6,309 nt of DNA from Actinomycetes bacterium (GTDB lineage: Bacteria; Actinomycetota; Aquicultoria; CAJVYJ01; JAUVQD01), in assembly GCA_030666075.1 (NCBI GenBank), contig DAOUYN010000058.1:1-6309 (forward strand), read 5' to 3'. The notes under the pieces are model-generated. The model had not been told where the DNA came from and made no database searches. It saw nothing but the letters and a program-made list of their open reading frames with translations. Numbering within the stretch: position 1 is the stretch's first letter; every line of letters starts with the position of its first letter. The position numbers and the translations under genes were made by a program. Positions 1 through 4,428 of this stretch are shown here, one piece after another.

Positions 1-8
1 GCGTAGAA

Positions 9-644
9 ATGGCGCAAGCTATCAGGGACAACTTTCGAGCGCTACACTCCCTTTCGCTTCGCTCCATCGATTGTGTGCCCCTCATCTGTCCGATAGGTTT
101 ATTGCCAACCGAGTTCTATTTGAGGATTATTGAATCAGCGGTGAGAGGACTTGATGTGTTTCGGCCCGGCATCTATGAACGGAATACAGACTCAGAAAAA
201 ACCGCAAGAACGACCCCGCAAAAGCCTACTGAGTATGAACAGTCCCTTTTAGACAAGGGACAGCAAGAGCGCTTGATGAAAGAACTGGCGCAAGAGTATT
301 ACCAGAAAATGGATGTTGTTGCTTCGCCGGTGCGCTGTCTGACCAGTAGGGACAAGGGTTTTTGGGAGAGATTGATCGGTAGTCATGATTGCATTTCTGG
401 ACACATCCTTGAGGAGCCTGGAAGTCCCGATGACCCCCCGACCTACTATCTGATTGATCCTTTTGGCCATCGCTGGGAAGTAGTGAAAGATGATTCCACA
501 AAGCAGTTTGCGTGGTTAGCACATAGAATCCTGCCGTATGATGGGACGCAAGACCCGCAAGCCGAACCCCCTAGCACCATTTGGAGGCAGCAATTGCGTC
601 AGAATCTGGTGAAGAGTGGACCAAAAGACAGGCGGATTCAATAA
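9..644 (+). CDS. Hypothetical protein, possibly 5'-truncated at the window edge
   Basis: I do not recognise this 211-residue protein. The second half reads as genuine coding sequence: a helical, charged stretch near residues 78-100 (SLLDKGQQERLMKEL), then a compact region rich in Trp, Tyr and Pro at about 115-185. The segment YYLIDPFGHRWEVV (about residues 146-159) resembles the last strand of glyoxalase/VOC domains (DPFGxRxE), but the rest of that fold is not visible, so I assign no function. The ATG at 9 lies at the window edge and the reading frame stays open to base 1, so the true start may be upstream; no ribosome binding site can be assessed. There is no predicted membrane segment. Codon use (AGA, AGG, TTA, GTA, CAT) is less GC-biased than in the genes to the right, which may mean acquisition from elsewhere. 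The gene converges on the coiled-coil gene. Confidence 0.6.
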   Translation: MAQAIRDNFRALHSLSLRSIDCVPLICPIGLLPTEFYLRIIESAVRGLDVFRPGIYERNTDSEKTARTTPQKPTEYEQSLLDKGQQERLMKELAQEYYQKMDVVASPVRCLTSRDKGFWERLIGSHDCISGHILEEPGSPDDPPTYYLIDPFGHRWEVVKDDSTKQFAWLAHRILPYDGTQDPQAEPPSTIWRQQLRQNLVKSGPKDRRIQ

Positions 645-665
645 AGGCGAGGAAATAGCTTGGAT

Positions 666-712
666 GGCCCACGGCACTCTTTTGATATCCACGGGATTGA
701 GCGCCGCGGGCC
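666..712. other. Inverted repeat between convergent genes
   Basis: Arms 666-675 (GGCCCACGGC) and 703-712 (GCCGCGGGCC) pair over 10 positions with one mismatch around a 27-base loop. The repeat sits in the gap between two convergent genes, where a two-way transcription stop would be expected. There is no T-run on either side, so a classical intrinsic terminator is not supported. A second short hairpin, GCTCA/TGAGC at 739-751, overlaps the stop codon of the minus-strand gene. Confidence 0.25.
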
Positions 713-740
713 GGTTATTAATCAAACAGCTCTAAGCGGC

Positions 741-1136
741 TCAGCCTGAGCGTTCTTGATCCATCTGATCATGACTATCCAGTTTAACGGCGTCGCCTTG
801 AATCTTGTCAATCGCTTTGAGGACACGGGCCTTACTGCTGCCCTTGATGTCATCGACCACGGAATCGACTAGTTTCACGAGACGGTTGTACTTGTCGTAG
901 TTCTCGTTGGCGATCTCGACATTCTCTTGGACCTGGCGGTCCAACTCCTTGAGTCGCTTGTCGACCGAATCCACCTGCTCGGAAGATTGGGCGATCTGCC
1001 CTCCGGAGCTGGCCTTGATGCCCTTGATCTCTTTGCGCAGTTGGCCGTTGCTGACCGACAGGTAACTTATCATAGCCACGGCAGCGAGGCCGACCGCAAT
1101 GCCTGTCAGAGCTAATGCTTTTTTATCGCTGGTCAT
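741..1136 (-). CDS. Membrane-anchored coiled-coil protein
   Basis: This is a 131-residue protein of unknown function. It has a short charged N-terminus (MTSDKK), one hydrophobic segment at about residues 7-28 (ALALTGIAVGLAAVAMISYL), and then a hydrophilic, heptad-like helical region at about 48-97 containing VDSVDKRLKELDRQVQENVEI. The topology fits a single-pass protein with a coiled coil outside the cytoplasm, or a signal-anchor. A longer reading from 1190 is possible, but the ATG at 1136 is preferred because it is preceded by GAGGGGG at suitable spacing and puts the hydrophobic segment near the N-terminus. The gene lies 67 bases downstream of the oxidoreductase on the same strand and has a candidate promoter of its own in that gap. 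No family was recognised; the coiled coil suggests an oligomeric scaffold role, which is inference. Confidence 0.75.
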   Translation of the reverse strand: MTSDKKALALTGIAVGLAAVAMISYLSVSNGQLRKEIKGIKASSGGQIAQSSEQVDSVDKRLKELDRQVQENVEIANENYDKYNRLVKLVDSVVDDIKGSSKARVLKAIDKIQGDAVKLDSHDQMDQERSG

Positions 1137-1162
1137 CGGCGTTCCCCCTCTCTTAGCGGCCC

Positions 1163-1190
1163 AGTTTAGCGAGATTACCGGGAACGTCAA
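1163..1190 (-). promoter_or_regulatory. Candidate promoter for the coiled-coil gene
   Basis: On the minus strand, TTGACG (1185-1190) and TAAACT (1163-1168) are separated by 16 bases. They lie about 27 bases upstream of the ATG at 1136, with the GAGGGGG ribosome binding site in between. The gene could therefore be transcribed independently of the oxidoreductase upstream. Confidence 0.4.
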
Positions 1191-1203
1191 GTGGGAGGAT
1201 CAG

Positions 1204-2535
1204 CTAAGCGGCGGGGCGCGCTCGACGGACTACAGTGCTTGGTCTGATAAACCTCTCGGCGACCAGCCCGGTGATCTGAGAATAGCTGGGATAGACCCGC
1301 TCCAGCGACGCCAATTCCTCAATGGTCAGGCTGTATTTGATGGCCAAAGAGGCTTCATTGATGATCTCTGTCGCCGCTTTACCCAAGACAGAGCAGCCGA
1401 GGACGCGCCGTGTCTGCTTATCGACGATCATTTTGATCAGACCGCGCGTGTCACCGGAGATGATCGCCCTCGGCAGTTCTGAGTAATCGACAATCCTGCT
1501 TTCGACCTGGTGACGACGGCGGGCGGCGTCGTTCTCGGTTAGACCGACCCGAGCGGCTCGAGGGTGAGTAAAAACGCAACTGGGGATCGCCTCATAGTCG
1601 ATGTGGTGCGCCAACCCGCCTAGGGCGTTCTCAGCGACGACGATGCCTTCTTTATGCGCGGCATTCTCGATCATCGGCCCGCCGCGCACATCTCCGGCAG
1701 CATAGAGGTGCGGCAGACTGCTGGCCAACTCGTCATCGACAAGGATCGCACCCCGGTCATCGATCTCAACCCCGATCGCCTCAAGGCCTAGGCCTGCTGT
1801 GTCCGGCACTCGTCCGACCGCCGGCAAGATCTCTTCTGCCCGATGGGGGCGGGTCCCGTGATTGGTTTGGGCTATAACTTCCTTGTCGCTCCCGACCCAG
1901 CGGGCCGCTTGCGGGGCTTCGCCGACGACGATTCTTACTCCATGCTGGCGCAGACTGCCGGCCAGCGCCTCAGCCACCTCCGGCTCAAACGTGGGCAACA
2001 CCTGGCTCCCGCGCTGTAATACGGTCACATCCGTACCGAAATGAGCGAATATCTGAGCAAACTCCATCCCGTGCGCGCCGCCGCCAATGATCATCAGCGA
2101 ACGTGGAGGTTTCGACATCGACAACCAATCCGATTCATTTAGGCAGTCAAGATCATCCAGTCCATCGATAGCGGGTTTTTGCGGGATCGAACCGGTCGCC
2201 ACCAAGAACGCATCGCCGTGGAGCGTCTCTTCATCGACTCTGATCTCCCTCGGCCCCACAAATGCGGCGCGACCGCGAAAACGCGTCAGGTTCTTTAGGC
2301 GAGCTACCGGCCATTCGTAGTTCTGCAAACGCGTGCTGTCTATCGCTCGGCGGGCGGCAGCCGTTGCTTCTGCCCAGGGCGAACTGCTGGTCGGGATACA
2401 CCCCAGGTTGATAGTGCTTCCTCCGATTTCCCCGGATTCGATCAGGGCGGTTCGGACTCCATATGACTCCGCCCTGATAGCTGCGGCCGTCCCGGCCGTT
2501 CCCCCACCGATAATCACGAAGTCGAATCTGCGCAT
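1204..2535 (-). CDS. FAD-dependent pyridine nucleotide-disulfide oxidoreductase family protein lacking the redox disulfide
   Basis: This 443-residue flavoprotein has the normal length and domain order of the lipoamide dehydrogenase/mercuric reductase family. The FAD Rossmann motif GGGTAG is at residues 10-15, ATG at 113-115, the NAD(P) Rossmann motif GGGAHG at 151-156 with Arg175 ending the second strand, and the second FAD contact YAAGD at 278-282. A dimerisation domain follows from about residue 315. The active site is altered. The usual GGTCxNxGCxPSK reads GGSTINLGCIPTS (38-50), so the first cysteine is Thr41 and only Cys46 remains. The C-terminal HPTxxE dyad reads YPSYSQ (415-420). Thiol-disulfide chemistry is therefore unlikely. 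Mycobacterial LpdA (Rv3303c), a relative with a similarly altered site, acts as an NAD(P)H:quinone reductase, and a diaphorase or quinone reductase role is inferred here. The ATG opens directly on MRRFDFVIIGGG, so the start is secure. No typical ribosome binding site is seen, and a -10-like TAACTA lies only 5 bases upstream. Confidence 0.9.
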   Translation of the reverse strand: MRRFDFVIIGGGTAGTAAAIRAESYGVRTALIESGEIGGSTINLGCIPTSSSPWAEATAAARRAIDSTRLQNYEWPVARLKNLTRFRGRAAFVGPREIRVDEETLHGDAFLVATGSIPQKPAIDGLDDLDCLNESDWLSMSKPPRSLMIIGGGAHGMEFAQIFAHFGTDVTVLQRGSQVLPTFEPEVAEALAGSLRQHGVRIVVGEAPQAARWVGSDKEVIAQTNHGTRPHRAEEILPAVGRVPDTAGLGLEAIGVEIDDRGAILVDDELASSLPHLYAAGDVRGGPMIENAAHKEGIVVAENALGGLAHHIDYEAIPSCVFTHPRAARVGLTENDAARRRHQVESRIVDYSELPRAIISGDTRGLIKMIVDKQTRRVLGCSVLGKAATEIINEASLAIKYSLTIEELASLERVYPSYSQITGLVAERFIRPSTVVRRARPAA

Positions 2536-2540
2536 ACCTA

Positions 2541-2574
2541 TAGTTACCCAAATGCCTCATCAAGCCGGTGTCAA
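2541..2574 (-). promoter_or_regulatory. Candidate promoter of the oxidoreductase gene, possibly leaderless
   Basis: On the minus strand there is a perfect TTGACA (2569-2574) and a -10-like TAACTA (2541-2546). The 22-base spacing is longer than ideal. If the -10 is right, transcription would start at or within a few bases of the ATG at 2535, giving a leaderless mRNA, which fits the lack of a ribosome binding site at a suitable distance. Confidence 0.3.
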
Positions 2575-2596
2575 AAACAGGGAACTTATATATACT
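2568..2596 (+). promoter_or_regulatory. Promoter of tRNA-Pro
   Basis: GTGTCA (2568-2573) and TATACT (2591-2596) are separated by 17 bases and lie 16 bases upstream of the mature tRNA 5' end, as expected for a short tRNA leader. On the opposite strand the same bases include a TTGACA (2569-2574) pointing towards the oxidoreductase gene, so the two divergent units may share this element. Confidence 0.55.
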
Positions 2597-2612
2597 AGGT
2601 GGAGTTCTTTTA

Positions 2613-2686
2613 CGGGACGTGGCGCAGTTTGGTAGCGCACCGGGCTGGGGATCCGGTGGTCGCAGGTTCAAATCCTGTCGTCCCGA
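2613..2686 (+). tRNA. tRNA-Pro(GGG)
   Basis: The full cloverleaf can be drawn. The acceptor stem CGGGACG (2613-2619) pairs perfectly with CGTCCCG (2679-2685). The D stem is GCGC/GCGC, and the anticodon stem CCGGG/TCCGG encloses the loop CTGGGGA with anticodon GGG, which reads the proline codons CCC and CCU. The T arm is GCAGG-TTCAAAT-CCTGT. The discriminator base is A2686, as expected for proline. The next bases are CAG, so CCA is not encoded and must be added by the CCA-adding enzyme. The gene has its own promoter and intrinsic terminator. Its 3' half is duplicated at 3307-3351, which marks it as an integration target. Confidence 0.97.
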
Positions 2687-2696
2687 CAGTTCAGAG
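2652..2696 (+). repeat. Direct repeat, left copy (candidate att site in tRNA-Pro)
   Basis: These 45 bases, from the 3' side of the anticodon stem to 10 bases past the tRNA end, are identical to 3307-3351. Imperfect similarity extends from about 2640 to 2719, including the terminator hairpin. A repeat that covers a tRNA 3' half and leaves the gene intact at one end is typical of tyrosine-integrase attachment sites. Mapping of this copy as attL is inference. Confidence 0.7.
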
Positions 2697-2728
2697 GGGG
2701 TATCGGTGAAGCCGATGCCCCCTTTTTT
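2696..2728 (+). terminator. Intrinsic terminator of tRNA-Pro
   Basis: An 11-bp stem pairs GGGGGTATCGG (2696-2706) with CCGATGCCCCC (2712-2722), with one G-U pair and a 5-base loop, and is followed at once by six T residues. It starts 9 bases after the mature tRNA end. Confidence 0.92.
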
Positions 2729-2777
2729 GTACTTTTCCCCCACAATCCCCCACATCTGCTGATAGTGTGAAACCATC

Positions 2778-2879
2778 GTGAAGGGAATCTCCCCGGATTC
2801 GGCCACTCTATCGGTTCACAATGTGAGATATCCGGAGATCGATACGGCTATTGCCGAGCTGATCGAGGAGCTTCGGTAG
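2778..2879 (+). CDS. Possible small protein (33 residues), GTG start
   Basis: A short frame from GTG 2778 to TAG 2877-2879 encodes a 33-residue peptide with an acidic helical C-terminus (EIDTAIAELIEELR). The frame is closed upstream by TAG at 2763-2765, so it cannot be much longer. No good ribosome binding site or promoter is seen, which keeps confidence low. In its favour, a strong plus-strand terminator begins at the stop codon, while the tRNA terminator closes transcription just upstream. Something on this strand between the two is therefore probably transcribed, either this peptide, a small RNA or a remnant of a larger gene. Confidence 0.3.
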   Translation: MKGISPDSATLSVHNVRYPEIDTAIAELIEELR

Positions 2880-2907
2880 TCGTTCCTAGCGGAGCGGCTC
2901 TTTTTTT
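2878..2907 (+). terminator. Intrinsic terminator (plus strand)
   Basis: A 9-bp stem pairs AGTCGTTCC (2878-2886) with GGAGCGGCT (2891-2899), including two G-U pairs and a TAGC tetraloop, followed by C and seven T residues (2901-2907). The T-run makes it directional, so it cannot serve the minus-strand DRR-repeat gene. It overlaps the stop codon of the 33-residue frame. Confidence 0.7.
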
Positions 2908-2916
2908 GTCTACCTC

Positions 2917-3135
2917 TTAAGCATATCGACGATCCGGGCAACATCGACGATCCGGGGTTAATCGACGCTCTTTGCCTGATCGAAGCAGCCAAAGATCAGA
3001 CCATGCGAGACCCCATCGCTCAACTCGACGATTTTGCTCAACTCGACGATCTTGCACAACTCGACGATCTTGCCTAACTCTTCGATCTTCGCCATTTGGA
3101 AGCTGCTGCGAATCTCCACGACCTCGGTTTTTCAT
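2917..3135 (-). CDS. Small protein with hexapeptide DRR repeats
   Basis: This is a 72-residue, strongly basic protein of unknown function. Two blocks of six-residue repeats are visible. Residues 17-40 read DRRVRQ, DRRVVQ, DRRVEQ, NRRVER, and residues 53-70 read SGKERR, LTPDRR, CCPDRR. They are joined by a Trp-rich linker (WGLAWSDLWLL). Repeats of the type SGKERR/DRR occur as low-complexity segments in various bacterial signalling and membrane-associated proteins, but no catalytic domain is present here. The start is supported by AAGGG 8 bases upstream and by a consensus-like promoter at 3176-3204. The repeats are encoded by an 18-bp DNA repeat that also gives an open acidic frame on the plus strand, so the coding strand is not beyond doubt. 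The gene lies inside the 655-bp segment bounded by the tRNA-derived repeats. Confidence 0.5.
   Translation of the reverse strand: MKNRGRGDSQQLPNGEDRRVRQDRRVVQDRRVEQNRRVERWGLAWSDLWLLRSGKERRLTPDRRCCPDRRYA
2925..2978. repeat. 18-bp tandem repeat, block 1
   Basis: Three units begin at 2925, 2943 and 2961. The first two share ATCGACGATCCGGG and the third is diverged after ATCGACG. The period of 18 keeps the reading frame and encodes hexapeptides on either strand. Confidence 0.75.
3021..3092. repeat. 18-bp tandem repeat, block 2
   Basis: Four units begin at 3021, 3039, 3057 and 3075. The first three are nearly identical (CAACTCGACGATYTTGCN) and the fourth is diverged. On the minus strand they encode the DRRVxQ repeats, and on the plus strand AQLDDL repeats ending at TAA 3075-3077. 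Confidence 0.8.
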
Positions 3136-3175
3136 CCCTGTTACCCTTCGCTAAGCATATAACTAAGCAAGCAAC

Positions 3176-3204
3176 ACCTTACGCCTGGAGCAAGCGGCTG
3201 TCAA
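3176..3204 (-). promoter_or_regulatory. Promoter of the DRR-repeat gene
   Basis: On the minus strand, TTGACA (3199-3204) matches the -35 consensus exactly. It is followed after 17 bases by TAAGGT (3176-3181), a weak -10. Transcription would begin near 3169, leaving a leader of about 34 bases that contains the AAGGG ribosome binding site. Confidence 0.45.
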
Positions 3205-3306
3205 TTTTAGTGGTTGGTGGGTTTTTTCTACAGCGCAACTAAAGTGTCAACTGAACAAACTAGATTCTTGAACACAAACCGCACTAAGCCCATACCGAAC
3301 TGGGGG

Positions 3307-3351
3307 TCCGGTGGTCGCAGGTTCAAATCCTGTCGTCCCGACAGTTCAGAG
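3307..3351 (+). repeat. Direct repeat, right copy (tRNA-Pro 3' fragment, candidate att site)
   Basis: This is a perfect 45-bp copy of tRNA-Pro positions 2652-2696. Diverged similarity extends left to about 3295 (three mismatches over the anticodon arm) and right to about 3373, where the terminator hairpin is still recognisable but its T-run is gone. The 5' half of the tRNA is missing, so it is not a functional tRNA gene. This is the expected form of the distal attachment site of an element integrated into tRNA-Pro. Confidence 0.75.
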
Positions 3352-3516
3352 AGGTATCTGCGAGGCCGATGCCGTGATCGCGTCCGGGTAGACCATTGCC
3401 GCTACGATCGCGCCAATCGCGAATAGGACCACGACTATCAAGACGATCAGTAGCTTTTCTTCTATAGAGCGTCTTCGTTTTGAAGTTATGTCATGAAGCG
3501 CCTGAACCTCATTCAT
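3346..3516 (-). CDS. Small single-pass membrane protein
   Basis: This 56-residue protein of unknown function has a cytoplasmic-looking N-terminus with a basic cluster (TSKRRRS), one hydrophobic helix at about residues 22-43 (LLIVLIVVVLFAIGAIVAAMV), and a short outer tail. By the positive-inside rule the N-terminus is inside. The first in-frame ATG is at 3528, but it overlaps a good -10 element (TATGAT, 3524-3529) of a TTGACA promoter. The ATG at 3516 sits 7 bases after that -10, so translation of a leaderless mRNA from 3516 is preferred; no ribosome binding site precedes either ATG. The last residues (about ASQIPL) and the stop codon are encoded by the tRNA-flank-derived repeat, so the original C-terminus may have been replaced. 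Confidence 0.6.
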   Translation of the reverse strand: MNEVQALHDITSKRRRSIEEKLLIVLIVVVLFAIGAIVAAMVYPDAITASASQIPL

Positions 3517-3523
3517 AGCTTTA

Positions 3524-3551
3524 ATCATAAGAAATTGCTTTTTTTTGTCAA
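3524..3551 (-). promoter_or_regulatory. Promoter of the small membrane protein gene
   Basis: On the minus strand, TTGACA (3546-3551) and TATGAT (3524-3529) are separated by 16 bases that include an A-tract. This is the best sigma-70-type match in the window. The predicted transcription start falls on or next to the ATG at 3516. Confidence 0.6.
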
Positions 3552-3610
3552 GCTTGCTTGCTATGAATTGGGCTGCTTAACGGCGATTAGTGTCCACCCA
3601 AACCGACCGT

Positions 3611-3643
3611 TTTATCTTTCCCCTGCTCACGGCATAAGATAAA
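3611..3643. promoter_or_regulatory. Inverted repeat, candidate operator
   Basis: TTTATCTT (3611-3618) and AAGATAAA (3636-3643) are perfect inverted 8-mers, with equivalent points 25 bases apart, ending 4 bases before the -35 box at 3648. The position suits a regulator binding site for the downstream operon. It could also be chance in an AT-rich stretch. Confidence 0.35.
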
Positions 3644-3647
3644 TAGG

Positions 3648-3676
3648 TTGACAAGCGCCTGTTCTTTGTCTATCGT
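3648..3676 (+). promoter_or_regulatory. Promoter of the histone-like/nitrilase operon
   Basis: TTGACA (3648-3653) is a perfect -35, followed after 17 bases by TATCGT (3671-3676). Transcription would start near 3683 and leave a leader of about 35 bases with the ribosome binding site GAAGGGA just before the ATG at 3718. Confidence 0.6.
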
Positions 3677-3717
3677 ATTCTGGCTGATAGGGCCACCATT
3701 CTCGAGAAGGGATAAAT

Positions 3718-4416
3718 ATGATCGCTGTCAATATTTTTATCGCTTTCTTTGTCACCGTCGCTCTTGGCATCAGCTGGCTTGTCTTCAATCTCGTGTTCGG
3801 AAACAAGCCGCAGATGGCAACGCCCGGAGACGGAGAAACACACGCCGCCGTCCCAGAGATCGCCACAAATGAACCAATAGCCAATGTATCTGACCAGCGG
3901 GACGCCACTAGATTAGAGGCTACCGCGACTGTCGAGGCGCCGGTCAAGTCGACGAAGCCACGCGCAAAAACGACCACCAAGAAGAAGATGGTGAAGGCGG
4001 GCACCAGCAAGACCAAGACAGCTGCCAAGAAGAAGACTGCCAAGCCGGCGACTACTAAAAAGGTGGCCGTCAAGAAAAAGACGACTAAGCCGGCGGCCGC
4101 GAAAAAGACAACCAAAACCGCAGCTGTTAAAAAGACTGCTACCAAAAAGACTGGACGGCCCAAGAAGCAGACCGGCGTTACTTGTCGGGATGAACTCGTG
4201 GCCGCGGCCAAGGTGCTCGCTCGCGACAACGGGACCGAGGAATTCGCCGCCAAAGAGATCGTCGACTATCTATTAGAGAACGGTAGTGCTTACACCACCG
4301 GGACTATTCGCTCGCAGCTCGTCTTTAGGAGCGCGACAGAAGAAGAGTCGAGCAATGGCGATGAACCGAAGGACTTTACCCGCGTCAAACGCGGCGTCTA
4401 CCGTCTGGCCGGCTGA
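3718..4416 (+). CDS. Membrane-anchored histone H1-like protein with winged-helix-like C-terminal domain
   Basis: The 232-residue protein has three parts. Residues 4-27 form one hydrophobic helix (VNIFIAFFVTVALGISWLVFNLVF). Residues 77-150 are a Lys/Ala/Thr-rich tail with KKKTAKP/AAKKTTK repeats like the C-terminal domain of histone H1 and bacterial Hc1-type proteins, ending in an AT-hook-like GRPKK. Residues 155-231 form a compact domain with helices (DELVAAAKVLAR, AAKEIVDYLLENG, TTGTIRSQLV) and the closing strand FTRVKRGVYRL. That domain resembles the winged-helix type, close to DUF7669 as I recall it. Non-specific DNA binding is inferred from the basic tail. With the helix at the N-terminus the rest should lie in the cytoplasm, which would tether DNA to the membrane. 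AAGGG six to seven bases upstream and a promoter at 3648 support the start. The nitrilase gene follows after 12 bases. Confidence 0.85.
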   Translation: MIAVNIFIAFFVTVALGISWLVFNLVFGNKPQMATPGDGETHAAVPEIATNEPIANVSDQRDATRLEATATVEAPVKSTKPRAKTTTKKKMVKAGTSKTKTAAKKKTAKPATTKKVAVKKKTTKPAAAKKTTKTAAVKKTATKKTGRPKKQTGVTCRDELVAAAKVLARDNGTEEFAAKEIVDYLLENGSAYTTGTIRSQLVFRSATEEESSNGDEPKDFTRVKRGVYRLAG

Positions 4417-4428
4417 CCTCCGGCGCCG

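Larger units (their letters stand above)
2652..3351 (+). mobile_element. Candidate mini integrated element or island remnant in tRNA-Pro
   Basis: The segment is bounded by 45-bp identical direct repeats derived from the tRNA-Pro 3' half, with a repeat period of 655 bp. It carries a terminator directly behind the restored tRNA end, a tiny plus-strand unit and the DRR-repeat gene. No integrase, excisionase or replication gene fits in it. It would have to be a non-autonomous element moved in trans or the remains of a deleted island. A simple duplication followed by decay is the main alternative. Confidence 0.45.

Noticed and set aside
2231..2806. 191-residue minus-strand open frame
   Set aside because: It runs through the antisense of tRNA-Pro and its terminator and then overlaps the oxidoreductase in another frame, with no recognisable domain; a shadow frame.
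2925..3077. Plus-strand acidic repeat frame as a gene (AQLDDL repeats)
   Set aside because: Its only in-frame ATG (3003) gives 24 residues with no ribosome binding site or promoter, while the minus frame has both. It is kept as a finding, not as a gene.
2925..3092. Possible CRISPR array
   Set aside because: Units are 18 bp, contiguous and without unique spacers; the period is a multiple of three within a reading frame, so it is a coding tandem repeat.
3295..3345. Second tRNA gene
   Set aside because: Only the 3' half is present. No D arm or 5' acceptor strand can be found upstream, and the 5' strand of the anticodon stem is mutated (CCGAA).
3627..4253. 208-residue minus-strand frame rich in Val, Phe and Leu
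   Set aside because: It is the antisense of the lysine-rich tail of the histone-like protein (AAG/AAA read backwards give Leu/Phe). The plus frame has promoter, ribosome binding site and domains.
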